Assembly (NCBI RefSeq): GCF_017921975.2
Contig: NZ_JAGEMO020000001.1
Coordinates: 62,001-126,000 of the forward strand
Direction: 5' to 3'
DNA: 64,000 nt
Source of the DNA: Hymenobacter terricola
Lineage (GTDB): Bacteria; Bacteroidota; Bacteroidia; Cytophagales; Hymenobacteraceae
Below the pieces are notes generated by a model. The model saw only the letters and a list, made by a program, of their open reading frames with translations. It was not told the DNA's origin and did not search any database. A program made the translations under genes and the position numbers. Shown here piece by piece: positions 37,444-47,226 of this stretch (position 1 is its first letter; every line of letters begins with the position of its first letter).

Positions 37444-38709
37444 CTATTCCAACCTGCCCAGCACCTGCCGGTACACGGCCCCAAACGCCTCCCCTACCGC
37501 CGCGGGCGCGCACCGGGCGGCCACATCGGCCCGCAGCCGGGCGGGGTCGAAATGCGCGGTGCCGGCCAGCACGGCCGTTAGGGCGGCTTCCAGTGCGGGT
37601 TCATCGTCGGGGGGCACCAGCAGGCCGAAGGTGTTTTCGGGTTGGAATAGCTCGGGCACGCCGCCGGTGCGGGTGGCCACCACCGGGCAGCCGCAGGCCC
37701 GCGCCTCCAGCAGCACGCAGCCGAAGGTTTCGGCGCGGCTGAAGGATACCAGGGCCGTGGCGCGGGCCATTTCGGCCGCCACGGCCTCGTGCGGCAGCTT
37801 GCCGAGGAAGGCCACGGTGCCATCGGCCAGCAGGCCCAGCGAGGCCGCGTATTCGTGGAGGAAAGCTTCGTCGGGCCCGTAGCCGGCGATGCGCAGCCGC
37901 AGGCCAGGCCAGGCGGTGCGCAGCCGCGCCACCACGCGCAGCACGCCCGAAATGTTTTTCACCCCATCCTGATACGCCGAAACGTGCAGCAGCGTGGGCG
38001 GGCCCGGTAGGTCACCGGCACCAGTTGCCCTGGCTAACGCTCCCCTGACCGGCCGGTTTTCCGAAGTATTTTCCGGGCTATGCTGTGGCCGAAACAAGTC
38101 GGTATCGACCACGTTGGCGATGACGACGGAATTTTTATTGACAAAGCCCAGCGCCGCCATGGCATCGCGCAGCCCGCCCGATACCGTGTGCAGAGCCGCC
38201 GCCCGCCGCACCACGGCCCGCGTGAGCACCCGCCGCAGCCCCGAAATCCCCGCCGACCGCAGGGGCAAATACAGCGTCCAGTGCTCGGTGATGATGAACG
38301 GGATGCCGCGCACCGCCCGCAGCGCCCACGCAAACAAGCCCGTGCGCAGCAATACATGGACGTGCACTACATCGGGTCGCTGGCCGGCCCAGTACTGCCG
38401 CAGCCGCCGGTAGCCGCGCAGCAGGCACCAGAAATACAGCAGCAGCTTCAGCGGCTTGTCGAGCAGGGCCAGGCCGGTGGGCGCGGCGCGGTAGTAGTAG
38501 CGCAGCGTGGGCACGGGGCCGGCAAAATCCTCCTCCGCATCCGTCAGGGCCGGCAGCGGGCCGCGCGCCACGGCCGCAAACAGCACCGCCACTTCCGCGC
38601 CGCCGTGCGCCGCAATGGCGGCCACGTGCCGGCCCACAAAATCGCCGTCCTGGTCGTCGTAGCGGTTGGGGTACCACTTGGGCAGATGCAAAACGCGGAG
38701 CGTTTTCAA
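37444..38709 (-). CDS. Glycosyltransferase, family 4 (GT-B)
   Basis: 421 residues. Rossmann-type N-terminal domain (RVLHLPKWYPNRYDDQDGDFV is its start, FIITEHW an acceptor-side motif) and C-terminal donor domain with the GT4 motif SRAETFGCVLLEARACGCPVV followed by ATRTGGVPEL; the first Glu binds the nucleotide-sugar. It transfers a sugar from an NDP-sugar to a lipid-linked or glycan acceptor in the cytosol. Start: the frame opens with TTG at 38709, giving MKTLRVLHLPKW, which is the right N-terminus for the family; this TTG lies at the edge of a heptamer repeat arm. Confidence 0.88.
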   Translation of the reverse strand: MKTLRVLHLPKWYPNRYDDQDGDFVGRHVAAIAAHGGAEVAVLFAAVARGPLPALTDAEEDFAGPVPTLRYYYRAAPTGLALLDKPLKLLLYFWCLLRGYRRLRQYWAGQRPDVVHVHVLLRTGLFAWALRAVRGIPFIITEHWTLYLPLRSAGISGLRRVLTRAVVRRAAALHTVSGGLRDAMAALGFVNKNSVVIANVVDTDLFRPQHSPENTSENRPVRGALARATGAGDLPGPPTLLHVSAYQDGVKNISGVLRVVARLRTAWPGLRLRIAGYGPDEAFLHEYAASLGLLADGTVAFLGKLPHEAVAAEMARATALVSFSRAETFGCVLLEARACGCPVVATRTGGVPELFQPENTFGLLVPPDDEPALEAALTAVLAGTAHFDPARLRADVAARCAPAAVGEAFGAVYRQVLGRLE

Positions 38710-38852
38710 CGGTTAGCGGTTAATGAGGAGTGGTTAATTGGGGTGTAAAGCTAGGCTTTCGACAACCAGCGGCCCCAAAAACAAAGCCGGCCCTGATTTT
38801 CAGGGCCGGCTTGTTGGCATTCGCAGTCAGCCGGAATTAACCGCTAACCGTT
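38708..38852. repeat. Heptamer inverted arms, site E (A-CGGTT family)
   Basis: AACGGTTAGCGGTTAAT (38708-38724) is exactly complementary to 38836-38852, and both arms continue in 7-base steps (AGTGGTT; CACCACT). The 110-base loop holds a terminator and TAAAGCTA, a possible -7 element (minus-strand TAGCTTTA) for the glycosyltransferase. Confidence 0.88.
38775..38812 (-). terminator. Terminator of the Oar-like receptor gene
   Basis: AAGCCGGCCCTG/CAGGGCCGGCTT stem with an ATTTT-type loop; on the minus strand TTTGTTTTT follows. Confidence 0.85.
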
Positions 38853-38864
38853 AAGCATTCACCA

Positions 38865-41800
38865 CTAAAACGAGTAGCGCAGGCCCAACTGGCCCTGCCA
38901 GCGCGAGGCCAGCTGGTCGATGGAGTAGGTGGCCGGCGTGCCGTAGGTGAAGGCCGGGCGGTTGAACGTGTTGGCGTTGTAGGTGCCCGACACCGTGCCC
39001 GCGTCGTTGATGTAGCCCACCTGCGAGAGGCCGGTGCCCAGCGTCGAGTTGAAGGTATTGGGCACGAAGTACTGGCGGCCCCAGCTGCTGTTCAGGAAGT
39101 TGCCGAAGTTGATGATGTCCAGCGAAATCTGGATGGTGTGGCCTTTGGGCGCGATGCCGGCGGCGTTAGCCTCCAGGTTGCCGAGCTTCACGTCCATCAT
39201 CAGGCGCACGTCGGCCTGGTTGTTCCAGGGGGTGCGGCCGGCGTTGCGCTCGGCGTACTGGCCGCGGCGGGTTTTCAGGTAGCTGTCGTTGTCCACGAAG
39301 CTGTTGAAGGCGGCGTTCTGGCCGGCGTCCAGCGAGTAGGCAGCCGCCGAAGTTGGGCGGCTCACGATGGCAATGTCACCGGCGGTTTTCGGGATGTAGG
39401 CCAGCTGCACGTTCTGCTGGCCATTGCCGAAGAAGTTGTTGTTGTACACCCAGGTGTAGGGCGAGCCGCTGGCGTAGGTGAGCACCGAAGTGAGGTAGCC
39501 GGTGAAGCGCTGGGCGAAGGCCTTGTGCACGTTCAGCGAGGCCACCACGCGGTGGCGCAGGTCGAAGTTGGAATAGGCCAGGGCGGGGTCGTTCACGTTC
39601 AGGGCCGGGTTCAGCTCCCAGTTGCTCTGGGGCGAGTTGCGGATGCCGTTGCTGATGTCTTTGCTCTGGCCGTAGGTGTAGGCCACCGAAGCGTCCACCA
39701 GGTTGTTAATCGTTTGGCCCACCGAGCCGGTGAGCTGGTAGCGGTAGCCCTTCTGGGTGTTGGTCAGGAAGAAGGCGTTCGAGAAACTGGAGTTCACCTT
39801 GGTGCTGCCGCCGGCCGGGGCCGAGTACACGGGGCTCTGGGTGGGGCCGTTGGCAAGGTAAGTCACGTTGTCGGTCAGGTTGATGTTCTCAAACCGCACG
39901 TCCTGCAAGGTCTTGGTATAGAGGCCTTCCACCGAGAAGCGGGTGCCGGTGGGCAGCTTGAAATCGAAGGCCAGCGACGAGCGCCACACCTGCGGCATCT
40001 TGAAGTTGTTGTCCACCAGGTTCACTTCGGTGGGGCTGCCCTTCAGGTTGGCGGGGTTGTAGGTGGTGGTGGGCAGCTGCGAATAAATCAGGTTCGGGTT
40101 GGTGTTGAGGTAGTATTTGGTGCCCGCACCTGCGCCGCTCTGGATGTTGTTCTGGTCTACCGAGTTGAAATTCACGCCGTTGTTATAATAAGCGTAGCCG
40201 AACCAGGCAAACGGCACGCGGCCGGTGAAGATGCCCGAGCCGCCGCGAATCACGAACGACTGGTCGCCCTTCACGTCGTAGTTGAAGCCCAAACGGGGCG
40301 AGAACTGCACCTGGCCCAGGTAGTTGTTGTTCAGCTCCGACCACGGCGTGTGCGAGTAGGTCTGGTTCAGGGTTTTCACGTCGTTCTGCGGGTTGTTCAC
40401 CAGGACCGAATTCAGGGCCGGCTTGGTGGGCAGCGAGGCAATGTCGAAGCGAATGCCGGGCGTGATTTTCAGCCGGTCGGTCACGTTCCACTCGTCCTGC
40501 AGGTAGGCGCTGTAGAAGTTGATGTTGAACTGGGCCGAGGGGTTGTTGTAGTTGTAGGCGTAGGAGTTGTCGCCCACCGTGCCGTTGTTGTAGGTGCCGC
40601 GGATGCGGTTGGGCCGGTCGTTCAGGAAGTCGTTCACGTTGTTGTACTCGATGCGGCCGTTCCAGGAGTTGATGAAGCCGTAGTCGATGTTGTAGAACTC
40701 GTTGTGCGTGCCCAGCGTGAGGGCGTGCGCCCCCACGTAGTACGTGAAGTTGTCGGTGAGCTCAAACGTCTTCTGGCGCTGGTTGAAGATGCTGGCTTCG
40801 CGGTCCGAGCCCAGCAGAATCTGGTTCGAGCCCGAGTAGTAGTTCGACGTGCCGGGCGTGCCCATCGTCGTGCCCACGTTGTTAATCTGCACCGACGGGA
40901 ACAGGTTGGCCTGGCCGCCCAGCAGGTCGCGGTAGTCGTGAATGTTGGTGTAGCCCAGAATCAGGTTGTTGGCAAACTTGCTGCTGAAGTTGCTTTTCAC
41001 TTCCAGCACCGTCGAGTTCTGCACGTTGTGCTGGGTGAAGTCCTGCGAGCCAAACTTGAACAAGCTGCCCGAGCGCTCCAGGTTGGTGGCTTCCGAGGTG
41101 ATGAAGTTGTGGCGCAGCGCAATGCTGGTCTTGTCGTTCAGGTTGAAGTCGATACGGCCAAAAATCTTGTTGCTGTTCGCGTGGATGTTGTAGTCGCCGT
41201 ACTCGCCCACGTTGTAGTTGGCGGTGCCCAGCGAGCCGTCGGCGTTGCGCACCGTGTAGTTATTCAGCTTGCCGGTAATCTGCTGGGCCAGGTCCGTGGT
41301 CACGGGCGAGCCGGGCGAGCCGGCGCCGTAGAACTGCGGCTCGGTGCGGCGGGCAATTTCGGCGTTGGTGAAGAAGAACAGCTTGTTCTTGATGAGGGGG
41401 CCGCCCAGCCGGAAGCCGGTCTGGTAGTCGTGGTAGGCCGTGCCAATCTTCGATTGGCTGCCGTCGATGCTCTTGCCGGTCACGTTCTGGTTGCGGCCGA
41501 AGCCGTACACCGAGCCCGTAAACTCGTTGGTGCCGGAACGCGTCACGGCGTTAATCGAGCCGCCGGTGAAGTTGCCCAGCTTCACATCGTAGGGCGCCAC
41601 CGACGCCTGGATTTCCTGAATGGCATCGAGTGAAATCGGGTTGGCGCGGGCCGAGCCGCCGGGCAGGCCGCTGCTGCCGCTCTGGCCGCCCAATGAGGGC
41701 GAAAAACCAATGGCGTCGTTGTTCACGGCGCCATCCAGGGTAATGTTGTTGTAGCGGAACGAGCTGCCGGCGAAGGAGTTGTTCGAGTTTCGCGGGTCGA

Positions 41801-42278
41801 GGCGCGTAAAGTCCGTAATGCTGCGCGAGATGGTGGGCAGCTGCTGAATGGCGGCGCTGCCCACGTTGGTGCCGGCGCCGGTTTTGGTGGCCTGGGTGTT
41901 GCCCACCACCACTACTTCGTTCAGGGCCTGGGCCTCAGCCGCCAGCACAAAGTTGAGGCGGGTGGTGTTGCCCAGGGTCAGGAATACGTTGCTAACTTTC
42001 TGTTCTTTAAAGCCTACATAGGTTACGGTTACTTCGTAGGGGCCGCCGGGGGCCAGGTTCGGGATGGTGAAGCGGCCGTCGGGCTCGGTGCCGGTGCCGC
42101 GCTTGGTGCCGGTGGGCAGGTTGGTGGCCACCACGGTCACGCCAATTAGCTCTTCGCCCTTGTCGGAGGTCACTTTGCCACTAAGGGCGGAGGTAGTTAC
42201 CTGGGCCGAAGCCAGGTGCTGAATCAGCAGAAATAGCAAGCTGAAACAGGTGGCTCGCATTCCAAAAACGTGCTTCAT
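38865..42278 (-). CDS. TonB-dependent receptor, Oar-like
   Basis: 1137 residues from the ATG at 42278, chosen for the signal peptide that ends LLIQHLASAQ. A carboxypeptidase-regulatory-like domain (about 28-115, ALSGKVTSDKGEELIGVTVV) precedes the plug (LNEVVVVGNTQATKTGAGTN ... ITLDGAVNNDAIGF), then the 22-strand barrel ending in RYSF. The large, plug-plus-barrel layout with Tyr/Asn-rich strands resembles Oar of Myxococcus and its Bacteroidota relatives rather than SusC. It takes up or exports a large substrate across the outer membrane with TonB energy; the substrate is unknown. Third in a minus-strand group with a second receptor. Confidence 0.88.
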   Translation of the reverse strand: MKHVFGMRATCFSLLFLLIQHLASAQVTTSALSGKVTSDKGEELIGVTVVATNLPTGTKRGTGTEPDGRFTIPNLAPGGPYEVTVTYVGFKEQKVSNVFLTLGNTTRLNFVLAAEAQALNEVVVVGNTQATKTGAGTNVGSAAIQQLPTISRSITDFTRLDPRNSNNSFAGSSFRYNNITLDGAVNNDAIGFSPSLGGQSGSSGLPGGSARANPISLDAIQEIQASVAPYDVKLGNFTGGSINAVTRSGTNEFTGSVYGFGRNQNVTGKSIDGSQSKIGTAYHDYQTGFRLGGPLIKNKLFFFTNAEIARRTEPQFYGAGSPGSPVTTDLAQQITGKLNNYTVRNADGSLGTANYNVGEYGDYNIHANSNKIFGRIDFNLNDKTSIALRHNFITSEATNLERSGSLFKFGSQDFTQHNVQNSTVLEVKSNFSSKFANNLILGYTNIHDYRDLLGGQANLFPSVQINNVGTTMGTPGTSNYYSGSNQILLGSDREASIFNQRQKTFELTDNFTYYVGAHALTLGTHNEFYNIDYGFINSWNGRIEYNNVNDFLNDRPNRIRGTYNNGTVGDNSYAYNYNNPSAQFNINFYSAYLQDEWNVTDRLKITPGIRFDIASLPTKPALNSVLVNNPQNDVKTLNQTYSHTPWSELNNNYLGQVQFSPRLGFNYDVKGDQSFVIRGGSGIFTGRVPFAWFGYAYYNNGVNFNSVDQNNIQSGAGAGTKYYLNTNPNLIYSQLPTTTYNPANLKGSPTEVNLVDNNFKMPQVWRSSLAFDFKLPTGTRFSVEGLYTKTLQDVRFENINLTDNVTYLANGPTQSPVYSAPAGGSTKVNSSFSNAFFLTNTQKGYRYQLTGSVGQTINNLVDASVAYTYGQSKDISNGIRNSPQSNWELNPALNVNDPALAYSNFDLRHRVVASLNVHKAFAQRFTGYLTSVLTYASGSPYTWVYNNNFFGNGQQNVQLAYIPKTAGDIAIVSRPTSAAAYSLDAGQNAAFNSFVDNDSYLKTRRGQYAERNAGRTPWNNQADVRLMMDVKLGNLEANAAGIAPKGHTIQISLDIINFGNFLNSSWGRQYFVPNTFNSTLGTGLSQVGYINDAGTVSGTYNANTFNRPAFTYGTPATYSIDQLASRWQGQLGLRYSF

Positions 42279-42428
42279 AATGTAAGTGGGATATTTGAGC
42301 CACAAAGTTCCCCCGGTATCCAAGGGTCTAACATGAAGATTGATTCATCAAATTGTTATGCATTCCCCGCCCTGGTAACACTTTCGTAACACCAGTCTTG
42401 CCGGCGCCGGGTCTTTCCCCTTTCCCCA

Positions 42429-42468
42429 ATAACAAAGCCTGCCCCGAAATCGGAGCAGGCTTTGTTAT
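42429..42468 (-). terminator. Terminator of the beta-helix T9SS protein gene
   Basis: Perfect 14-bp stem ATAACAAAGCCTGC/GCAGGCTTTGTTAT with a 12-base loop; A/T-rich both sides, so it could work in both directions. Confidence 0.85.
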
Positions 42469-42500
42469 TCTTGTAAGGGTGCTGTGGTACGTAAGGACGA

Positions 42501-44186
42501 CTATTTGGCTACCACAAAGCGCACCGATTCGGCGGTTTCAGTAGTGGTAATGGTAACGATGTAGATACCGGCCTGCAGGCCAGCGGGCAGGGCAAGCAGC
42601 TGGGTACCAGCCGTCAGCTTGCGGGCATCAGCCACGGTGGCCACCAGGCGGCCGGTAGCGTCGAACACCCGTACCGTCGTAGCCGAGGCGTGGGGCAGGG
42701 CAAACGACAGGCTCGCCGTGCCGGCCGAAGGGTTGGGGTACACGCCCATCTGCAGGCTCTGCTCGGCTTTCACGCGGGCGGCGGTTACCACACCAGCGCG
42801 GTTGTAGCAGAAGTTCTGGGGGTCGAAGGTGGTCCAGCCGGCCGTCCAGTCGGCGTTGGGGGTGCCGGCCGGGGCGAAAGCGCCGCGGTAGGTTACCGGC
42901 GTGAAGAAGGTACCGGCCAGCTTGGCATCGGTGAAGGCGGCGCCAGTGGCCAGCGGCGTGGCAGCCTGGGGCACGAAATTAGGGCTGCCGAGGGTGAAGT
43001 TGTTGGCATTGAGCAACAGACTGGCCACCGTGGAAGTGGTGTCGTTGGTAGCGCCCAGGAACTGCTTCACGTTGTAGGTGCTACCGTTTACGCGGGTAGC
43101 CACCGAGCCACGGGCGAAGCTGGCTAATACATTGTTTTGCAGCTTCAGCGAGCCGTTGGCGGCGTTCACGGCCGAGTTGGTGGCCGAGAAGGGCGCAGTG
43201 CCTTCGTCGAGCAGCAGGCCCACCGGGTAGCTGGTCAGCACCGAGTTGAACACGCTCAGGGCCGAGTTGCGGCGAATGTGCATGCCGCGCTTGTAATTGC
43301 TGTTCAGCGTGCCAGGGGCGATGAAGTTGCTCATATTCGAGAACACGGCCGAGGTCTGGGGCGAGTTGTTAGAGCCGAGGGCATCGTTGTCGCTCTCGAA
43401 GCCGTTCGAGCCCGACTGGTCGGCTACGTTCGGGTCGCGCAGGGCCACGCCAAACTGAACTTTGCCGTGGAAGCCGTTGTCGGTGTCCCATTCATCGTCG
43501 ATGCCGCGGTAGGTGATGAGATACTTGGCGTTCACTGAGCCCCCAAACCACTCGAAGGAGTCGTCGCCGGAGTACGATACCTGGATGTGGTCGAGCGTGG
43601 TGCCGTTGCCCACGCCACCCAGCGTCAGGCCATTGATTTCGTTGTCGGTGCTGTATGCCACGCCGGGGAATTCGATGCGCACATACTGCATGATGCCGGA
43701 GTTGTCGGCGTCGTCGGTGCCACCAAACACGCCATCGGCCACGGGCAGGCCGCCCTCAATGCTGGGCAGCGGCGCGGTGGGCGTAGCGGGAATGTTCTGG
43801 GTAGCGCGGCCTAGCAGAATCACCCCACCCCAGTCGCCCCGGGCCCGCGAGCCGGCGGGCTGGTTCGAAGTGAAGACGATGGGTTGCGTAGCCGTGCCAC
43901 GGGCATCAATGCGGCCACCCTGTTTGATGGTGAGGGTACCCTTGGTAGCGAGGTCGCCCTTGATGATGGTGCCGGGCTGAATGGTGAGCGTAGCACCGCT
44001 TTCAACGAACACGAAGTTCTTCAGCAGGTAAATGTTGTTGCTGGTCCAGGTGGTGTTGGTGGTGATGCGTACGCCGTCCACCGTGATGGGGGTGGGAGCA
44101 GTTGGGCACACGGTCTGGGCCTGGGCAGAGGAGGCGGCCGCAACAGTTGCAACGGCCATCAATGCAGTGAGTACAAGCTTTTTCAT
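42501..44186 (-). CDS. Secreted beta-helix-like protein with T9SS type A sorting domain
   Basis: 561 residues with signal peptide (MKKLVLTALMAVATVAAASS, cleavage after AQA). The mature part contains stacked short beta-strand repeats (ATLTIQPGTIIKGDLATKGTL, GGRIDARGTATQPIVF, GTTLDHIQVSYSGDDSFEWF) suggesting a parallel beta-helix. The last 82 residues (from MGVYPNPSAGTA) are a type A sorting domain. Genes of this kind are often found just after a TonB receptor, as here (191 bases), which suggests a partnership at the cell surface, for example ligand capture; that is inference. No catalytic motif seen. Confidence 0.82.
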   Translation of the reverse strand: MKKLVLTALMAVATVAAASSAQAQTVCPTAPTPITVDGVRITTNTTWTSNNIYLLKNFVFVESGATLTIQPGTIIKGDLATKGTLTIKQGGRIDARGTATQPIVFTSNQPAGSRARGDWGGVILLGRATQNIPATPTAPLPSIEGGLPVADGVFGGTDDADNSGIMQYVRIEFPGVAYSTDNEINGLTLGGVGNGTTLDHIQVSYSGDDSFEWFGGSVNAKYLITYRGIDDEWDTDNGFHGKVQFGVALRDPNVADQSGSNGFESDNDALGSNNSPQTSAVFSNMSNFIAPGTLNSNYKRGMHIRRNSALSVFNSVLTSYPVGLLLDEGTAPFSATNSAVNAANGSLKLQNNVLASFARGSVATRVNGSTYNVKQFLGATNDTTSTVASLLLNANNFTLGSPNFVPQAATPLATGAAFTDAKLAGTFFTPVTYRGAFAPAGTPNADWTAGWTTFDPQNFCYNRAGVVTAARVKAEQSLQMGVYPNPSAGTASLSFALPHASATTVRVFDATGRLVATVADARKLTAGTQLLALPAGLQAGIYIVTITTTETAESVRFVVAK

Positions 44187-44336
44187 AAGGAAATGGTCAG
44201 GTAAGTGGACTGGGTAAAATCAAGCGGTGGTTGCTGATGCAAAGGTCCGGCAGTGGCTTATGCAGGTGGTCCTTTTGAACGTTACTATTCGGTTTGCCCC
44301 GTGTTACCATATCGTGTAGCCATATTTGGGGCAGCG

Positions 44337-44366
44337 CCAAAAAAGCCCGACGAATCGGGCTTCTTT
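44337..44366 (-). terminator. Terminator of the first TonB receptor gene
   Basis: AAGCCCGA-CGAA-TCGGGCTT stem; on the minus strand a TTTTTT run follows. It ends the receptor transcript, so the next gene's expression needs its own promoter; GACCTTTG at 44240-44247 (minus) is a 7-of-8 match to the -7 consensus. Confidence 0.8.
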
Positions 44367-44376
44367 GTCATTCACT

Positions 44377-47202
44377 TTAAAACTTATAGGTGATGCCGAC
44401 CGTGGAATACTGGCCCTTGCGGTAGCGGGCGAAGGAGCCGGTGTCGGCACTACTGATTCCGCCACTCCGGTTCGAATCGTAGTACAGGCGGGTGTACTGG
44501 TTCAGCAAATCCTGAATGCCAATGCGCACATCCAGGTGGGGGCCGAAGCCCTTGGTAGCGGCCAGGTCGATGACGTGGCGCGGCAGGTCGTACACGGAAA
44601 AGTTCTGGCCGTTGCTACTGGCAAACTGGAGGCGCGGCCCAATAATGTTGTACTGGGCCGAAATCTGCCAGTGCCGCTCATCGTCCTGGTAGAAAATGCC
44701 GGTGTTCACCACGTAGGGCGACTGGCCCTGCAGCGAGCGGTTGTTATCCACCGAGCTGGCCGCGGTGTCGTTGAGCGTCACGCGGCTTTTGATGAGCGAG
44801 GCATTCAGCACAAAGGAAATGTGGCGCAGGAAAGGATTTTCGGTGATGTCGACCAGGCCTTTGCGGGCTTCCACTTCCACGCCCACGTCGTAGGCGCTGG
44901 CCGCGTTCTGGTACGTTAGCTGCAACACCGAGCCGGTGGTCGAGTTGGTTACCTGCTCGATGGCATCAATGAATTTCTTGTAGAACACCCCCACTGACAG
45001 CAGCTCCGAGCGCGAGGGGTAGAACTCGTAGCGCAGGTCGGCGTTGTATATTTTGGCCGTGCGCAGGTTGCGGTTACCATTGATGAGGGCATTGTTGGCG
45101 AAGTCGAAGTACGAGTACTCGGCAATTTCGCGGAACTCCGGCCGGTTCAGGGTTTCGCTGCCGGCCAGGCGCAGCAGGCTGCGGTCGTTGAAGTTGTAAG
45201 TGGCGTTCAGCGAAGGCAGGAAGAAATACTTCTTTTCCTCGTAGGCTGGCACTGCGTCGTTGCCCGAGCGCAGGAACTTGCGGTTGTACTCCATCCGCAC
45301 GCCGCCCGAAACGTTGAACTTGTCCGAAATCGGGGCCACGGCGCTGAGGTAGCCCGCCACCAGCGTGTTGTCGGCGTGGTAGCTGTCTTCGGCGCTCGTG
45401 CCTTCACTCAGAATGAAGCCCGTTTTCGGGTCTAGGTTCTGAGGTGCGAAAATTGTCTCGATTGGCAGCAGCCGCAAGTCGTTGTTGAAAAAATCCTCGC
45501 TTCCCGGCGTAAAGGAGAAGTATCGGCTGGCGTAAGTCCGCTCCTTGTATTCGGTGTAGAAGCCGGCGCGCAGCTTGTACTGGTTGGCGCGGGTCGAGTC
45601 GCGGCCTTGTAGGCGCTTTTCCAGCTGGCCGCTGGCCATGTAGGTATTTTCCTTCAGTTGCGAGAAATAGCTCGAATTGTCTTCCTGCGAGCCGCGCTGG
45701 CTGATTTCTACCAGATAAGGGGTGGCGGGCTGGCCGGGCCGGGGCACGTCGCTGCCTGTGCGAAAGCGGCGGTAGTCGGGCTCGTCGCGGAACACGTAGT
45801 TGTAGCCCGTGTTCCAGGTCAGGGTCGTACTTTTTTCGGCCCCCAGGTCGTGCGTGCCGCCCAGCTGCCCCGAGTAGATAGTCCGGCTTTGGTAGTGCAG
45901 GGCGTAGTTGTCGCGGTTTTTGCCGTCGCCCCCCTGAATATAGTCGATACCCGTGCGGTGAATCACCTCGTCGGTGCCGTACTGGTTCAGGAAATTGCGG
46001 AACTCCAGGCGGTTGTGGTCGTTCAGGCGGGCCTGCCAGTTATGAATCACGCCCAGGCGGTTGGCCGTCTGCGAGCGTAGGTCGTTGTAATTGTAAGAGT
46101 ACGAGAGGTTGCCGGTTTGCAGACGCTGGCGCAGCACACTATACTGCTCGTGGGTGTTGGAGTACGACACCGAGGTAACATTGCTCAGGTACACCCGGCC
46201 AATTTCGTACTTGCGGGTGATGCCCAGCGAGGCGCGCAGGTCGGGCAGCGCGGTGCTCAGCGTAGGCTTCCACTCGTTGCGCAGCTCAGTGCCTGCCTGT
46301 TGCAGCTGGCCTTTGGTAAGCGCGGCGTTGGCGTCATACGCCTCATTACCAATCACGCCGGGCACTTTGCGCAGGCCCCCGTCGAAGCCCAGCCAGTCGG
46401 TGCTGCTGTGCGCGCTCTGCTGGTAACCGCTGCCGAAAGTGGTACCCGTGCGGCCCCAGGCCGAGACCGAGAAGTTGGTGGTGTTTTCGAGCACCGAGTT
46501 TTTGGTGTACACCTTCACCACGCCGCCGCCAAACTCGCCCGGCAGCTCCGGAGCACCCGATTTAAATATCAGAATCCGGTCAATCACCGAGCTCGGCAGA
46601 ATATCGAACGAGAACGAGCGGGTATCTACCTCCGCCGAGGGCGTGAGGGCATCGTTCAGCAGCACGGTGTTATACCGCTCAGCCAGGCCGCGAATCACAA
46701 TAAAATTATTGTTCTGAATAGTCACGCCCGGAATGCGCTTCACCACCTCGGCCGCGTCGCGGTCCAGGGTTTTCACAATCTGGTCGCTGCTCATGCCGTT
46801 TACCACCACCTCGCTTTTTTTGAGGTCCTGAATCATCGCCACTTCAGTGCCGGTCTGCTTCACGCCGGTCACGGTTACTTCGGTCAGGCTGGTGGCGCTT
46901 TCCTCCATCGTGCCGTTCAGGGTAGTCGTCTCGCCGCTTTTTATCACGATGCCCGGGAACGTGAGCGGCTTATAGCCCACATACGTCATCGTGATGTTGT
47001 AAGTACCGGCGTCGAGGGGCAGCGAGTAGCTACCGTCCACGTTCACGGGGGCGGCCTGGGTGGTACCCGTCACCAGCACGGTGGCTCCGATAACCCCCTC
47101 GCTGGTCTTTTTATCCGTTACTTTTCCCGCCAGCGTCCCTTGCTGACCAAAAGCCAGCCCATTCATCCACAGCAACAAAAATCCAAGTAAGGCAAGGCGC
47201 AT
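44377..47202 (-). CDS. TonB-dependent receptor with carboxypeptidase-like N-terminal domain
   Basis: 941 residues. Signal peptide MRLALLGFLLLWMNGLAFG; CarboxypepD_reg-like domain at about 22-105 (LAGKVTDKKTSEGVIGATV, TYVGYKPLTFPGI); plug at about 115-235 (VTVTGVKQTGTEVAMIQDLK, IPGVTIQNNNFIVIRGLAER, LLNDALTPSAEVDTRSFSFD); barrel to the terminal aromatic GITYKF. It belongs to the SusC-unlike, siderophore/peptide-type receptors of Bacteroidota. First gene of a minus-strand group with the T9SS beta-helix protein and the Oar-like receptor, and it has a good own promoter. Substrate unknown; iron or phosphate regulation cannot be judged. Confidence 0.9.
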   Translation of the reverse strand: MRLALLGFLLLWMNGLAFGQQGTLAGKVTDKKTSEGVIGATVLVTGTTQAAPVNVDGSYSLPLDAGTYNITMTYVGYKPLTFPGIVIKSGETTTLNGTMEESATSLTEVTVTGVKQTGTEVAMIQDLKKSEVVVNGMSSDQIVKTLDRDAAEVVKRIPGVTIQNNNFIVIRGLAERYNTVLLNDALTPSAEVDTRSFSFDILPSSVIDRILIFKSGAPELPGEFGGGVVKVYTKNSVLENTTNFSVSAWGRTGTTFGSGYQQSAHSSTDWLGFDGGLRKVPGVIGNEAYDANAALTKGQLQQAGTELRNEWKPTLSTALPDLRASLGITRKYEIGRVYLSNVTSVSYSNTHEQYSVLRQRLQTGNLSYSYNYNDLRSQTANRLGVIHNWQARLNDHNRLEFRNFLNQYGTDEVIHRTGIDYIQGGDGKNRDNYALHYQSRTIYSGQLGGTHDLGAEKSTTLTWNTGYNYVFRDEPDYRRFRTGSDVPRPGQPATPYLVEISQRGSQEDNSSYFSQLKENTYMASGQLEKRLQGRDSTRANQYKLRAGFYTEYKERTYASRYFSFTPGSEDFFNNDLRLLPIETIFAPQNLDPKTGFILSEGTSAEDSYHADNTLVAGYLSAVAPISDKFNVSGGVRMEYNRKFLRSGNDAVPAYEEKKYFFLPSLNATYNFNDRSLLRLAGSETLNRPEFREIAEYSYFDFANNALINGNRNLRTAKIYNADLRYEFYPSRSELLSVGVFYKKFIDAIEQVTNSTTGSVLQLTYQNAASAYDVGVEVEARKGLVDITENPFLRHISFVLNASLIKSRVTLNDTAASSVDNNRSLQGQSPYVVNTGIFYQDDERHWQISAQYNIIGPRLQFASSNGQNFSVYDLPRHVIDLAATKGFGPHLDVRIGIQDLLNQYTRLYYDSNRSGGISSADTGSFARYRKGQYSTVGITYKF

Positions 47203-47226
47203 ACAACAATGGTTGGTTCAACGCCA

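Noticed and set aside
39138-41633. Open frame of 831 codons on the + strand inside the Oar-like receptor gene
   Set aside because: Antisense shadow of a high-GC gene; composition (Val/His/Gly/Arg) is not protein-like and the minus strand encodes a full TonB receptor.
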